Shown piece by piece: positions 11,357 through 21,201 of a DNA stretch of 64,000 nt (positions are counted from its first letter, which is position 1; every line of letters begins with the position of its first letter). Position numbers and translations under genes: made by a program. Below the pieces are notes generated by a model. It ran no database searches, was not told where the DNA came from, and was given only the letters and a program-made list of their open reading frames with translations. The stretch is from Siphonodentalium dalli (lineage: Eukaryota > Mollusca > Scaphopoda > Gadilida > Siphonodentaliidae): positions 134,605,990 through 134,669,989 of the forward strand of contig CP136067.1 of the NCBI GenBank assembly GCA_032622095.1. Reading direction: 5' to 3'.

Positions 11357-11445
11357 AAAAGTTGGTTTGACACTTTTCGGCGGAAATGCTTCTAGAAATG
11401 TCTTTTCTGAGAATTCCGACTAGACTATATCCTGCGTAAACGCGT

Positions 11446-12575
11446 GACCTTCCTGATTGTGGTTATAAGGGTACACTGTCGGAAATTGTAGCCAATCAAA
11501 CACAGATCCAGTGGTCAGTATTTTCACGTGCGATGACCAATTTCTGTCAACATGATATTTTTATGTTTACGCCTCAGTGAGACAAGATGTCTCATAAATG
11601 TGTTTTGAACACAAATTTCTCTTAATAGTTGATCAAAACTTATTGTGGACTTTAGATTATATTTCAATCGATTTTTCGAAAAAAATAAATACCGTTTTGA
11701 TTAAGAATTATTTCAGAGTATACATAACGAGAGTCGCACAGCGACGGCATATATCCCGTCGGGTCGCTAAGACCTGACAGCTAGACGAGACATGTTGGGA
11801 GTTTGTTTACAAAAGCTAAGAATAGAACCAAAACAAGATCACGCGCCCGATTGTGTCGGTTGCTAAATATAGATTCGATGGAACACGCGGATCGATACAC
11901 AAATTCCATTGGTAGGATTAACATGCAGTATATTAAGATTTAATAAGGCAACATCTGCCTGGTAATTTATTCACAATGTTCCACAAACCCGCAGTAGCAT
12001 CAAGGTAATATATAACCATGGTGCTTATCATACTAAGTAAATCGGGAGAGCAGAACTATATCGTCGAAGGCACTTAACCAAATCGTTACAGGGCCGAGAT
12101 CTTTTCGCAAGATTCGAGAATTGGGGAAAGTATGTTTTTGTTTGAAATTCAACCCTCCCACCCCCTTCTTTCTTTCATTTTTTTATCCTATGACATTCGC
12201 TTGCCAATGACCGGCAGACATCACTAACCAGGTGGTCTAGTGTCTCGTTTCAGATCCTTTAACGGGTTCCACGGACTCAGCTTGAGTGTTGTGGCCATGG
12301 CGCATTGTGGGCCAAAAAAGGAAGACTCGAAGCAAGAAGTGGATAATAATTTCGCGACTACCTTTTTCATTAATAATTCATTAAAAGTAGTAAATCAGGC
12401 AAACCTGTCTTTGTTGTGTTACGACCCTGCGGGATAAATACTCATGTTACTCTATTTTATTTTTTAAATGCATATATTATCATATATCAGCTGTCATGTG
12501 CAAATGTCTGCATTTGTGTATTGCAACAAACTTTCTTATCTTAACTTCTTACCACATCTTATCTTACACCTTTCT
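11446..12575. other. No gene seen
   Basis: AT-rich sequence. The only frame over 60 codons (12240-12437) has no recognisable feature. GCGCATTGTGGGCCA at 12300 recurs loosely at 43322. Confidence 0.4.
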
Positions 12576-12579
12576 ATAC

Positions 12580-13200
12580 TAAATACTACGGATGAGTAGT
12601 TCCCTTAGGAAATGTTCAGATAATAAGTTCAATAAGGGCGTTTGTTGAACTTATTATCTCAACATTTCAACAATTTGTCATTTATGCCGAAGAATGGTCA
12701 AATGTCAAAATCTCCTATATTTGACGTCAGGAAAAGGCAGTCCAGAAAGAGACAATGGAACGGTTTTCTTAAACTCCATGCCGTGCCCTCTACGTTATCA
12801 TTGCGATATAGCGGAGCGATGGGAGATAAATCTGCGTACAGTTTGCGGTTTTCTTGGTTCCTTTATATTGATGGCTCTAGAAGTAAACATGGGATATTTT
12901 GCACGGCTCTATGGCCAACCAAATATGCTGTTTCTTACGCTGAAGTGTTCACTGTTACCCCATTTCGTTCAGTTGCATGGGTACCCAGTATTTTTAATTT
13001 TTTTTCAGTTGGGTACCCAGCTTTTACAAAATTTACATTTGAGTACCCAGTTCAATATATACATGTAAAGTTCGTGTGTTGAACTTATTATCTCAGCATT
13101 TCCCACCAATGAATATGAATCCTTCTGCACTTATATTATCTTTTCGCCTGTCTGGCGTCTGCTTTTATTACCTGATATCCCTCCAAATGAACAATAGACC
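12580..13200. repeat. Peptide-locus flank with an inserted dispersed element
   Basis: The outer parts (12580-12640 and 13080-13200) match 39660-39775 and 40738-40805 in order. They share GATGAGTAGTT..CTTAGGAAATG, TTATTATCTxxxxxTTCCCACCAA, ATCCTTCTGCACTT and ATATCCCTCCAAAT. Between them sits about 405 bp (12673-13078) bounded by a 24-bp direct repeat (GAACTTATTATCTCAACATTT and GAACTTATTATCTCAGCATTT). The block carries no recognisable peptide exon. The minus frame 13131-13397 was not recognised. Confidence 0.5.
12673..13078. repeat. Dispersed repeat with GGGTACCCAG blocks (copy 1)
   Basis: The same sequence occurs at 23577-23790 in the same orientation and at 31797-31918 inverted. Shared landmarks are CAGTCCAG.AAGAGACAATGG, CATTTCGTTCAGTTGCATGG and repeated GGGTACCCAG. 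The plus frames across it are not conserved between copies. It is probably an old retroposed or MITE-type element. Confidence 0.6.
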
Positions 13201-13204
13201 ATTC

Positions 13205-13930
13205 CAAGCATTTTACCGTATTTAGCAGCTTTATCCGCCAATAGAATTCCAAACCTAGATCTAAGCCCGGATTTGTAATCCACGCAACATGGAGGGGGTA
13301 ACATCATTAAAGTGATCAAATTGAAATGGAGGATAATCTTGCTCAAAGTAGTTATTTTTACAAATCTTAAATCCAAACTGACAACACACACCGCCATTAT
13401 TATATATTAATTAAGTTCAGTGACTCTCGATGGCGAAATCGTTTTCGTTACTTTATCGCCGATAGTTGCGTCCGAATCGAGAAGTAAATATTTACAATTG
13501 AGTGTAGTTCAGACGATGTTTTCTATGGAGTGGTTCGGTCGACTTGATTGAGATTTTCGGCGATGTTCATGTAGTAGAATGCTACATTCCTCAAGTTGAC
13601 ATACTGCCCGAATACAAACTTAACAGTTTATCGCACCCGAACAAGTCCATAATATGTCTTTAAGGCTGATTCGTGTATCTGTCAAGTTTTCAGTCCTCCA
13701 CCAAGAAATTATATAGCATAGCTACTGAATCAACGATACACCAACAAAGTATTACGCCACAGGTGGTGTAAGCTGTATTACAGTTTTTTCATGTTAGAGC
13801 GGACGATCGATAATCCACTGGGCGAATGTATTATGGTTATTTATTTTTTCGTACTTGAGTATAAACCGTACCGATAGAGTGACGATGGTCCAACAAAGAT
13901 TAGCACATGTGTTTACGTCACCGGTGTAAT
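13205..13930. other. No recognisable gene
   Basis: The minus frame 13131-13397 (88 codons, containing PPPCCVDYKSGLRSRFG) overlaps the left part. It has no domain I recognise and starts beside peptide-locus flank sequence. The rest is AT-rich and featureless. Confidence 0.3.
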
Positions 13931-14850
13931 TGTGGGGACATGTTTCTATTATGAAGGTTCGCTATCCCGAAGGTCCACTATTCCGAAGGTTCTCTATTCT
14001 GAATACTTGCTATTTCGAAGGTTCACTATTCCGAAGGTTCGCTACTCCGAAGGTTCTCTATTCCGAAGGTTTTTGTTATTTTTAGGTTAATTCTATATTC
14101 TGAAGTATTGAGAGGGTTCATTATTACGAAGATTCTTTTTATGGAGTGTGCGCTCACATCCGAACTGATCCTGCGCGCATACCGATACAGATACAGGAGG
14201 AAATAACTTAGAACATTAAATGTGATTTTGTTTTGTTTTCGAGGGTTTTCTTGAGATTTAATGTGATTACGTGGGCCCATACCTTTGAATTCTTGGCATA
14301 TAATATGAATGTTGTGGTATATATGGACCTCCTGCATTGGGACATGACACAGGTACAGTTGACTTAAGTGCTGTTCTGTGCGGGCTCTAATTTGGGGTTC
14401 AATATTTTAAGGGCCAAATTTTATAATTTTATGGGCCCATACCTTTGAACTCTGGGCATATAATATGAATATTGGGGGGCATGTCTCTATTCCGAATGTT
14501 CACTATCCCGAAGGTACACAATTCCGAAATTTCTCTAAATGTTCGCTATTCCGAAGGTTCACCAATCCGAAGGTTCGCTATTCCGAAGGTTCTCTATTCC
14601 GAATGTTTTTGTTATTTTAAGGTTAATTCTATATTCTAAAGTATTGAGAGGGTTCATTATCACGAAGATTCTTTTTATGAAGGAAATAACTTAAAACATT
14701 AAATGTGATTTTATTTTGTTTTCGCGGGTTTTCTTGAGTTTAATGTCATTACGTATGACCTTATTTCTCATTACATATTCACGCCAAGCAGCCCACACAA
14801 TTGTTATGTTTCCATGCGATTTAATGTCATTACGTGTGACCTAATATCTC
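13931..14850. repeat. 543-bp tandem duplication containing CTATTCCGAAGGTT arrays
   Basis: Two copies begin near 13931 and 14474. Each opens with a run of roughly 15-bp units (CTATTCCGAAGGTTC and variants). Each then continues with a shared block (TTAATTCTATATTCT, GTATTGAGAGGGTTCATTA, GATTCTTTTTATG) and a TAATGT.ATTACGT block. GGGCCCATACCTTTGAA is also repeated. No gene is seen. Confidence 0.8.
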
Positions 14851-15375
14851 AATAATCTGAGGCAAGAGTACGCCTGCTAAAGGCGAATTATAACAGTGGG
14901 CTATAACGCTCAATGAATACTAAGTAAGTAAGTAATGCTTTATTCCCAGCCAATTGGTAATTTGGTACATGAGAAAACATATAATACACTATGTACAAAT
15001 GAGAACACTCCGGTCCAAATATTTGAAAATACACATGCAAACAGTAAATACTGAAAAACAATCATCACACCCAATATATAACAACAATTATGCATACATA
15101 CACACATACAATTATATATATGCGTGAAACTATCGGTACTTCCTTAAATAATTACAACATAAAAAAGGACTGTTAAATGTATAGCAGAACTTTCGCTTAT
15201 AAGAATATGAGACTATTAAATGCATTTTAATAGAAATTTTAAAGCAAATTATTCAACATTTATAAAAATGCAATTAGGTTTCGTTCTATTAAATTTTGTT
15301 GTATATATTAATATCTGCGTGAGTTATGTGGGAGAAAAAAAAAGAAAAAAACAAACAAACAAACAGTTGGAACCG

Positions 15376-16113
15376 TTATCGAATTTTGTTCAATCCAATT
15401 TTGATGAAAGTCGACAGTTTGCGGAGCTTCATCGTGTCGTCAGAGTTCAATAAATTGTAGAAAGTGTCTCTCGATGGGCTAGTCAATTGACATTTGTCGA
15501 AGTATTTAGCTCTCAGCTCATTTAATTCTGGACAGACCATTACAAAATGAAATTCATCGCACATGGTGGCACCGCATAGTTTACATGAGCTATCTGGTGA
15601 CTTCCCTTTTGATTTGGTCTTAGATCTAGACCATTTCATAGTTTCCACACCCAACCTGTGATTCGTTGTACGCATTCGCTGTATAGGAATAATAACATTG
15701 AAGGGAAGTTCAATATAATAACGATTAGGTGATGGGGATTCCTTCAACATACGATAGAATTCTCCACGTGAGGATTTCGATATGTCATTATTCCATTGAC
15801 ATAAAAATTGGTTCAGTAGTTTACCATGTATAGCTTGAAGCATACCATTTGTAATTGGTGACTGTGTTTTCCAGCTAACCTCGCAATCTGCGCGAACAAA
15901 AATATCATTCATGGTATTTATATATCGTATATCTTTGCCTCCATCTATAATAGCTAATATTAGCTTGTAGAGAGTAAGTGGCAAGCATGTCTCTTTCTTC
16001 AGTAAACGACCCCAGTATGCGATCATTCTTTTTTCAATTTCGATACGCAAGGGCCATCTTCCCAGTTCACCATATACGATATAATTTGGTGTGCTCATCT
16101 TCATGTTTGTCAA
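15376..16113 (-). CDS. LINE-B ORF2, C-terminal zinc module
   Basis: This frame continues the RT after a single frameshift near 16120. In-frame sequence runs upstream of the listed Met into LKFCKLLTN. It contains RTTNHRLGVETMKWSRSK, then CKLCGATMCDEFHF and VMVCPELNELRAKYF. The CxxC...H...C cluster is the nucleic-acid binding end of many LINE ORF2 proteins. It ends at a TAA at 15376. LINE-A and the two other C-terminal fragments in the window have the same cluster. Confidence 0.85.
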   Translation of the reverse strand: MTNMKMSTPNYIVYGELGRWPLRIEIEKRMIAYWGRLLKKETCLPLTLYKLILAIIDGGKDIRYINTMNDIFVRADCEVSWKTQSPITNGMLQAIHGKLLNQFLCQWNNDISKSSRGEFYRMLKESPSPNRYYIELPFNVIIPIQRMRTTNHRLGVETMKWSRSKTKSKGKSPDSSCKLCGATMCDEFHFVMVCPELNELRAKYFDKCQLTSPSRDTFYNLLNSDDTMKLRKLSTFIKIGLNKIR

Positions 16114-16127
16114 AAGCTTGCAAAATT

Positions 16128-17972
16128 TTAGGTGAACGGCTTCAATAGCACGGTATTTTCAAAGCCCCATATTTCGCACCCATACAATAAAATAGGTTGT
16201 ATAAGGTAGTCAAATAGTTTTAGCGCCAAATCTACAGGAATTTGGAGATTTCTCACCTTGGACAGAAGTCCGTACATAGCTTTTGTCGATTTATTTTTTA
16301 TCGACTTGATTGCTTGGCAAAATCGGCCATTATAAAATAACACAATGCCCAAATAAGGGAAGCGCTCAACTATTTCCAGTTTATCATTAGTTAGTGTGAA
16401 TGTTGGAGAGGATCTAACTTTTTTGTTACTGAAAATCATTATCTTGGTTTTTTGAGTGTTTACCTTGAGCTCCCATGAATCAGAGTAGTCTGAGAACGCA
16501 TCGAGGATGCGTTGCATATCGTGCGGATTATCCGCAAACAAGACGGTGTCATCGGCATATAAGATGCACCATAATTTCAGATAAGTCTGCAGTTCGCTAA
16601 AAATACGATCATTAAGATAGTTCAATCCGTCTATAGCACAACTTTCCAAAAAGTCTTCAAGATCATTTAGATAGATAGAAAATAATAGGGGTGACAGGTT
16701 GTCACCTTGTTTAACCCCTGTACAACAGACAAAATAGTCAGTCATACGAGCATTTCTAAGAACGCATGATTTAGTAACACGATACATGCTTCGGATTATA
16801 TTGAATATCTTTCCGTTGATTCCCGTTCTCAGAAGCTTGACCCACAAACCCTCTCGCCAAACTGTATCAAATGCTTTCTTGAAATCAACAAAAGTACAAT
16901 ATAATTTCCTCCCTCCACGTAAATAAATCTCAGTCAAGCTGTACAAAACGAAAATGTTGTCTATTGTTGAACGACCCTTTCTGAACCCCGCCTGGTTGTC
17001 ATTAAGCAATTTATTCCTCTCAACATAAATTCCAAGGCGTCGATTCAAAACACCGGTGAATAGTTTGCCAATACAACTCAGCAAAGTGATGCCTCTGTAA
17101 GAATTTGGGTCGCTTCTACATCCTTTATTCTTGTAAAGAGGCATTATCATACCCGTTCCCCAAACATTTGGAAATAGACCTGAATCTAGTACTAAATTGA
17201 AAAATCGAGAATAAAAAGGTAGAAGAATATCTATTGTGAACTTAATATAACGGTTACATACCTGATCAACACCAGCAGCTTTATTAATTTTCAGAGATTT
17301 AACACCATCTAGAATCTCGTGTACTGAAATCGGCGAATTTAGGTCAATGTCGTAACTGTTGAGGTCATACATACTTTCTATTAAGGCTGATAAATTAGAG
17401 TCACTGCTTGTATGTTCATTCAGTGTTTTAAAATGGCAGAATAACTTTTCAAGGTCAATTGGATCACGTGTTGCTCGCACACTGTTGTTACCAGTAGTGA
17501 ACTTTTTAAACGTTTTCCAGAAACAATCAGGTGACTTTTTCGGAATTTCCCTCAGTTCTTGGTTGCACTTTTCTAACATCGTAGCTCGTTTTGTATCCAT
17601 AGTTCGTTTATATGCCTTACTGGATGTTCTCAATTTATTTCTATAATATGAAGATTTGCATACATAATACTTCTTTCGGGCTCTATTGAATGCCTTGCGC
17701 TTACGACGACACTCTGAGTCAAACCACTTCTTGTTACATTTCAATGTTTTCATATGTCGCGGTTTATGGTTATTGCTGTAAGAGCCAAAAGTGTTAGCGG
17801 CCTCGTCTGTAAGTATTCTACCAAGATATTCTGAAAAGTTATCAACACCAATCTGAGTCGGAGATTTCTCAACCACTTCAAGTTTGGATTCCAGCTCCGA
17901 TGAACGCGTTTCAACTCGGCTGATGTACTCGCGCGCTTTTGTGTCATCCCAAGGCTTAATTTTTTGTTTCAT
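16128..17972 (-). CDS. LINE-B ORF2, reverse transcriptase
   Basis: The 614-codon open frame carries the full RT palm. In order it has NKAAGVDQVCNRYIK, WGTGMIMPLYKNKG, SYRGITLLSCIGKLF, NQAGFRKGRSTIDNIF, FVDFKKAFDTVWREGLW, GVKQGDNLSPLLFSIYLND, and the catalytic LYADDTVLF at about residue 477. The thumb motif LLYGCEIWGFEN lies near the end. It is in the same frame as the endonuclease frame upstream (19655-18003), separated by one TAA codon and ten codons, so the two were one protein. The Met at 17972 is therefore internal and not a true start. Confidence 0.92.
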   Translation of the reverse strand: MKQKIKPWDDTKAREYISRVETRSSELESKLEVVEKSPTQIGVDNFSEYLGRILTDEAANTFGSYSNNHKPRHMKTLKCNKKWFDSECRRKRKAFNRARKKYYVCKSSYYRNKLRTSSKAYKRTMDTKRATMLEKCNQELREIPKKSPDCFWKTFKKFTTGNNSVRATRDPIDLEKLFCHFKTLNEHTSSDSNLSALIESMYDLNSYDIDLNSPISVHEILDGVKSLKINKAAGVDQVCNRYIKFTIDILLPFYSRFFNLVLDSGLFPNVWGTGMIMPLYKNKGCRSDPNSYRGITLLSCIGKLFTGVLNRRLGIYVERNKLLNDNQAGFRKGRSTIDNIFVLYSLTEIYLRGGRKLYCTFVDFKKAFDTVWREGLWVKLLRTGINGKIFNIIRSMYRVTKSCVLRNARMTDYFVCCTGVKQGDNLSPLLFSIYLNDLEDFLESCAIDGLNYLNDRIFSELQTYLKLWCILYADDTVLFADNPHDMQRILDAFSDYSDSWELKVNTQKTKIMIFSNKKVRSSPTFTLTNDKLEIVERFPYLGIVLFYNGRFCQAIKSIKNKSTKAMYGLLSKVRNLQIPVDLALKLFDYLIQPILLYGCEIWGFENTVLLKPFT

Positions 17973-18002
17973 TACCTGGCCACATACTTCGTCTTCGTGT
18001 AA

Positions 18003-19655
18003 TTAATTTGGGGGAGTTACCGTCTTTAATGGTACTTTAAATTCCAAGCTGACACCGCAGTGTACATCTGAGTAAAGACAAGAAAATGCTAGTATTTCCA
18101 ATTCATACACACGTACAAATGCGGCTTTAGAAGCTATTGCATAGTCAACTAAGCTGGCATCTCTACATGTGCGTTTTCCAATTCCCTTATCTTTGCCAAC
18201 CCGACCATTTACAATATACATATTAGTAAAGCTACATGTATCGATTAATCTATATCCATATGTGTTGGGCTTTCCCGTATCCTCGCTTGATCGCATCGGT
18301 ATGGAGATGTCGGGTTCGAAATCGTCATCAAACATATACTCATCTAATACGGTACTTACCCCTCTGCCATGAGCGATTTTGTTATCGTCAATATGGTCGT
18401 TTAATAAAGCGGTTCGCGCGTTAAAATCGCCCATTAGGAGAATGGCTGGGCTAATTTCGCGCAATCGAATGATCTCTAATTGCAGATCGGAATGCCAATT
18501 ATTATTAGCATATTTTGTATTTTCAGGGGGTATATACACTGCCCCTATAACCAGACATATGTCACTATTTTGCTTAGGCAGCGAAACTGTAGCCCACAAA
18601 ACGTTAAGAAGCTCGCTGCTAATAGTGTTAGCACACAAACTGGAGGACTTTTTCGCAGCTATTAATATACCACCAGCGCGACTATGGCTTACAGTTGGCT
18701 TACATACATTTGATATAATTTCAAAGTTTGGAATATCAACTGTTTCCGCGGCAAAAAGTTTCGTTTCCGACAGGCATACTATGTCATACCCCTTTAAGAG
18801 TGACAGAAACTCGGGGTAATGCAGGCGCTTCCGTAAGCCTCCCACATTCATAGCTAGGATTTTCAACATCCGATCATGATCATCATCATTATCATCATCA
18901 TTATCATCATCATTATCATCATCATCATCAGCATTACTTGTATCATCCCTACCGTCTTCATCATCATCACCATCATCATCACCACCGTTATCGTAGTCGT
19001 CATAAAACTCAACAGCAACATCATCGTCGTCGCAATCGCTAGCGTCGGATTTACCACCATCATCGTCATCATCAATATCGTCGTATACATGTATGTATCT
19101 ATTTGTACCGCCAGTCGCGTAATCAGTATTATACATATAGTTGGGACACTCGAATAGTATACTTCTACTCGTGTGAATCAATTCTCCGACCTTAACTGAG
19201 TCTTCAAACTTACCTACGCCTCTCTGTGTTGAGGCAGCTGGAATGAACTGAGAGTCAACAACATGTGTACGATCATCATAACAATATGACACGTCAATCG
19301 CGGCAGAATGTGGCGAGAAATCCCTCCCGATTTCACCGGCGAGGACCGTCTCAGCCCCGGAAAATAACTCATTCAGCGTACTTTCCCTATTATGATGGGT
19401 ACATTTAAACGCAGAAGCATCCCTTCCGACATCGCCGGTACTAGGATACGGACCATTTACTAATAATATGTCGTTATATGAGGCTTTAAACTCACCCGTG
19501 CCCCTCTGTGTAGAGGCAGCTGAAATGAACTTAGAATCAACACCATGAGTACGATCATCAATACAATAGGGCACCATCAATATTGGCATATTTTTGGGGC
19601 GAAATAGGATATGGCGAGAGATTATTTTCGGTTTTACTAGCAAGGTCAGTCTCAA
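18003..19655 (-). CDS. LINE-B ORF2, repeat and acidic region plus APE endonuclease
   Basis: Residues 1-180 hold the second copy of an internal repeat (DDRTHVVDSQFIPAAS, GDVGRDASAF, LNELFSGAET). Residues about 185-270 are strongly acidic and encoded by a GAT/ATC microsatellite at 18870-19080. From about residue 272 the endonuclease follows: LKILAMNVGGLRKRL, VCLSETKLF (catalytic Glu), GAVYIPPEN, LLMGDFNART (Asp and Asn), RDASLVDYAIAS and SDVHCGVSLEF. All expected catalytic blocks are present. It ends in a single stop before the RT. The frame joins 20487-19558 through a frameshift in the overlap 19558-19655. Confidence 0.88.
   Translation of the reverse strand: MRLTLLVKPKIISRHILFRPKNMPILMVPYCIDDRTHGVDSKFISAASTQRGTGEFKASYNDILLVNGPYPSTGDVGRDASAFKCTHHNRESTLNELFSGAETVLAGEIGRDFSPHSAAIDVSYCYDDRTHVVDSQFIPAASTQRGVGKFEDSVKVGELIHTSRSILFECPNYMYNTDYATGGTNRYIHVYDDIDDDDDGGKSDASDCDDDDVAVEFYDDYDNGGDDDGDDDEDGRDDTSNADDDDDNDDDNDDDNDDDHDRMLKILAMNVGGLRKRLHYPEFLSLLKGYDIVCLSETKLFAAETVDIPNFEIISNVCKPTVSHSRAGGILIAAKKSSSLCANTISSELLNVLWATVSLPKQNSDICLVIGAVYIPPENTKYANNNWHSDLQLEIIRLREISPAILLMGDFNARTALLNDHIDDNKIAHGRGVSTVLDEYMFDDDFEPDISIPMRSSEDTGKPNTYGYRLIDTCSFTNMYIVNGRVGKDKGIGKRTCRDASLVDYAIASKAAFVRVYELEILAFSCLYSDVHCGVSLEFKVPLKTVTPPN
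18870..19085. repeat. ATC/GAT trinucleotide microsatellite inside LINE-B ORF2
   Basis: Imperfect ATC triplets on the plus strand read as poly-Asp in the ORF2 frame and as Ile- or Met-rich shadows in other frames. It sits just ahead of the endonuclease domain. Confidence 0.85.
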
Positions 19656-20487
19656 CCCCTGAAAATAACTCCTTCATCATAATTTCCTTATTATTTTTGG
19701 TACATGCAAACGCAAAAGCATCCCTTCCGACATCGCCGGTAAGGTATGGATCATATCCTGAAAATAGGTCGTTCAGAGATAATATCACTTCATCATCAAC
19801 AATATCGGTAACTATGAAGTCTAGACTATCATTTTGAGCAACATTTTGCTCGCGGTCTGTACTCATGAGTGACTGGTCGACGCTGCTCACACGATATTTA
19901 TCAGTGTTGTGTATACACTCTGGAAGTTGTTTTGGGCATGCAACAAAATGTGACTTTAAAGGCACACAAAAGGGCAATTCATCGCACCACGTTTCAGTAT
20001 ACTGGGTACTTTCCCTGTCGCATGCAATAAAACCGCGATCAAGATTCGTCGCAGATATAGTTGTTCCATCATTATAGTATTCCGCAGTAACACCATGATC
20101 GGTCTGGTTCAATACATGATCAGTTATATTTACCACACATGTACAAGTAGACGAATCGTCAGCGACACTACATTTTGAGAGATGCGATTCACTCAATAGA
20201 CGGTCAGTGGTCTGAGAATGGTCAGAAAACATCTCAATTTGATTATTTAATAGTTTTGATTCCTTTGTGTGTGGTTCATATATAAGATGGGGACTTGAGT
20301 AATTAGTTTTCTCAACGGAACTAACGACAAGATTTGAGTTAAGGGTCGTAATTGAATTAACTACTTGTTTACTTGGCGTGTGTGAGCTAGTCGACTCATC
20401 ACTATTATACAGACAGCGATAGTTACTATTACAATGCGGCGAACGCTTTACATTGGAGGTTCTCGCTATTTCGTCATCGATAGGCAT
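19558..20487 (-). CDS. LINE-B ORF2, N-terminal extension with internal repeat
   Basis: ATG 20487 follows the ORF1 stop by three bases, so it is the likely ORF2 start. The first 230 residues are Ser/Thr-rich with no recognised domain. The end (TGDVGRDAFAFACTKNNKE, MKELFSGVETDLAS) is the first copy of a roughly 306-bp tandem repeat. The second copy lies in the next frame (TGDVGRDASAFKCTHHNRE, LNELFSGAETVLAG). An extension of about 550 residues ahead of the endonuclease is unusual for LINE ORF2. It could alternatively be a separate protein. Confidence 0.65.
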   Translation of the reverse strand: MPIDDEIARTSNVKRSPHCNSNYRCLYNSDESTSSHTPSKQVVNSITTLNSNLVVSSVEKTNYSSPHLIYEPHTKESKLLNNQIEMFSDHSQTTDRLLSESHLSKCSVADDSSTCTCVVNITDHVLNQTDHGVTAEYYNDGTTISATNLDRGFIACDRESTQYTETWCDELPFCVPLKSHFVACPKQLPECIHNTDKYRVSSVDQSLMSTDREQNVAQNDSLDFIVTDIVDDEVILSLNDLFSGYDPYLTGDVGRDAFAFACTKNNKEIMMKELFSGVETDLASKTENNLSPYPISPQKYANIDGALLY

Positions 20488-20490
20488 ATA

Positions 20491-21201
20491 TCAGTCATGC
20501 TTTGGGGCCTTGTTCTCAGGGCTATGAGAACGCTCACTTAGTCTACGTTTTTTGACAGTTATGTCCCGGAAGCGATTGGCAAGTGCCTCCTTCCCTTTTG
20601 GACTAAGATGGATACCTATTGAATCATCTTTAGAGAAAAGTGATTTCTTTACAGTTCCCCTTTGCGTGAATATCTCGTCATTGTCAACAAAGCTGAAATT
20701 GGGCATCGATTTTATCAGCTCACTCACGAACTTATTCACGGCAGCAATCACCTCGTTGTGCGACAGACCTTTGCGGGGTGGGATACTGCATACATTTATT
20801 TTCGCATTTGGAAAGAAAGATGACAGTTTTGGGAAAAGCTGAACAAATCTAACTTTAACCACATCCACACTGTTACAACGAGACACGTCGTTTGTTCCGA
20901 GATGAATATCGACGCACTTTATTTGCTCACAGTCAATTGATTTGTCGTTCTCGATAGACGCAAACACCTCATCGATATCAACCGTTTGGTGACCTGATTT
21001 TTGGAACACTCTCACGTTCGGCAAGTTCACTTCGACATTACGGAGATTGCTTGCGCCAATAATAATAGTGTCAATAGGCCCATCATACTGTCCACTAGAT
21101 TCATTAGCCTTACCATTTACCTGACCAGTTTCATCGGAATCACCAAGTTCATCGTAAGAATCATCGACTTCCTGAGTGTACACTTTACCTGCATGTGTCA
21201 T
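20491..21201 (-). CDS. LINE-B ORF1, SGNH/GDSL-type hydrolase domain
   Basis: The SGNH blocks are in order: IDTIIIGASNLRNV (block I with the nucleophile Ser), DIHLGTNDVSR (GxND block III) and DDSIGIHLSPKGKEAL (block V with Asp and His). INVCSIPPRKGLSHN lies between. Esterase-like domains of this type are known in ORF1 of CR1-related LINEs, where their role in RNA or membrane binding is not settled. An acidic linker (DDSYDELGDSDE) precedes it. The frame overlaps the zinc-knuckle frame by 17 bases, so one frameshift splits what was probably a single ORF1. The C-terminus is basic (VKKRRLSERSH). Confidence 0.85.
   Translation of the reverse strand: MTHAGKVYTQEVDDSYDELGDSDETGQVNGKANESSGQYDGPIDTIIIGASNLRNVEVNLPNVRVFQKSGHQTVDIDEVFASIENDKSIDCEQIKCVDIHLGTNDVSRCNSVDVVKVRFVQLFPKLSSFFPNAKINVCSIPPRKGLSHNEVIAAVNKFVSELIKSMPNFSFVDNDEIFTQRGTVKKSLFSKDDSIGIHLSPKGKEALANRFRDITVKKRRLSERSHSPENKAPKHD

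Larger units (their letters stand above)
6850..11445. repeat. Large imperfect inverted duplication
   Basis: Two pairs of arms face each other. The outer pair is about 6850-7045 and 11285-11445. The inner pair is 7290-7370 and 10631-10711, roughly 90 percent identical after reverse complement (GTTGAAAATATGACGTTTTT in both). Between them lies a 42-bp minisatellite in forward orientation (8316-9970) and then in reverse orientation (10090-10580). The whole is a palindrome-like structure of about 4.6 kb. The inner flanks on both sides carry AAAATGGCGGCC-like motifs. Confidence 0.65.

Noticed and set aside
13131-13397. 88-codon minus frame near the peptide-locus flank as a fourth peptide gene
   Set aside because: No signal peptide followed by the six-cysteine pattern and no donor at the expected place.
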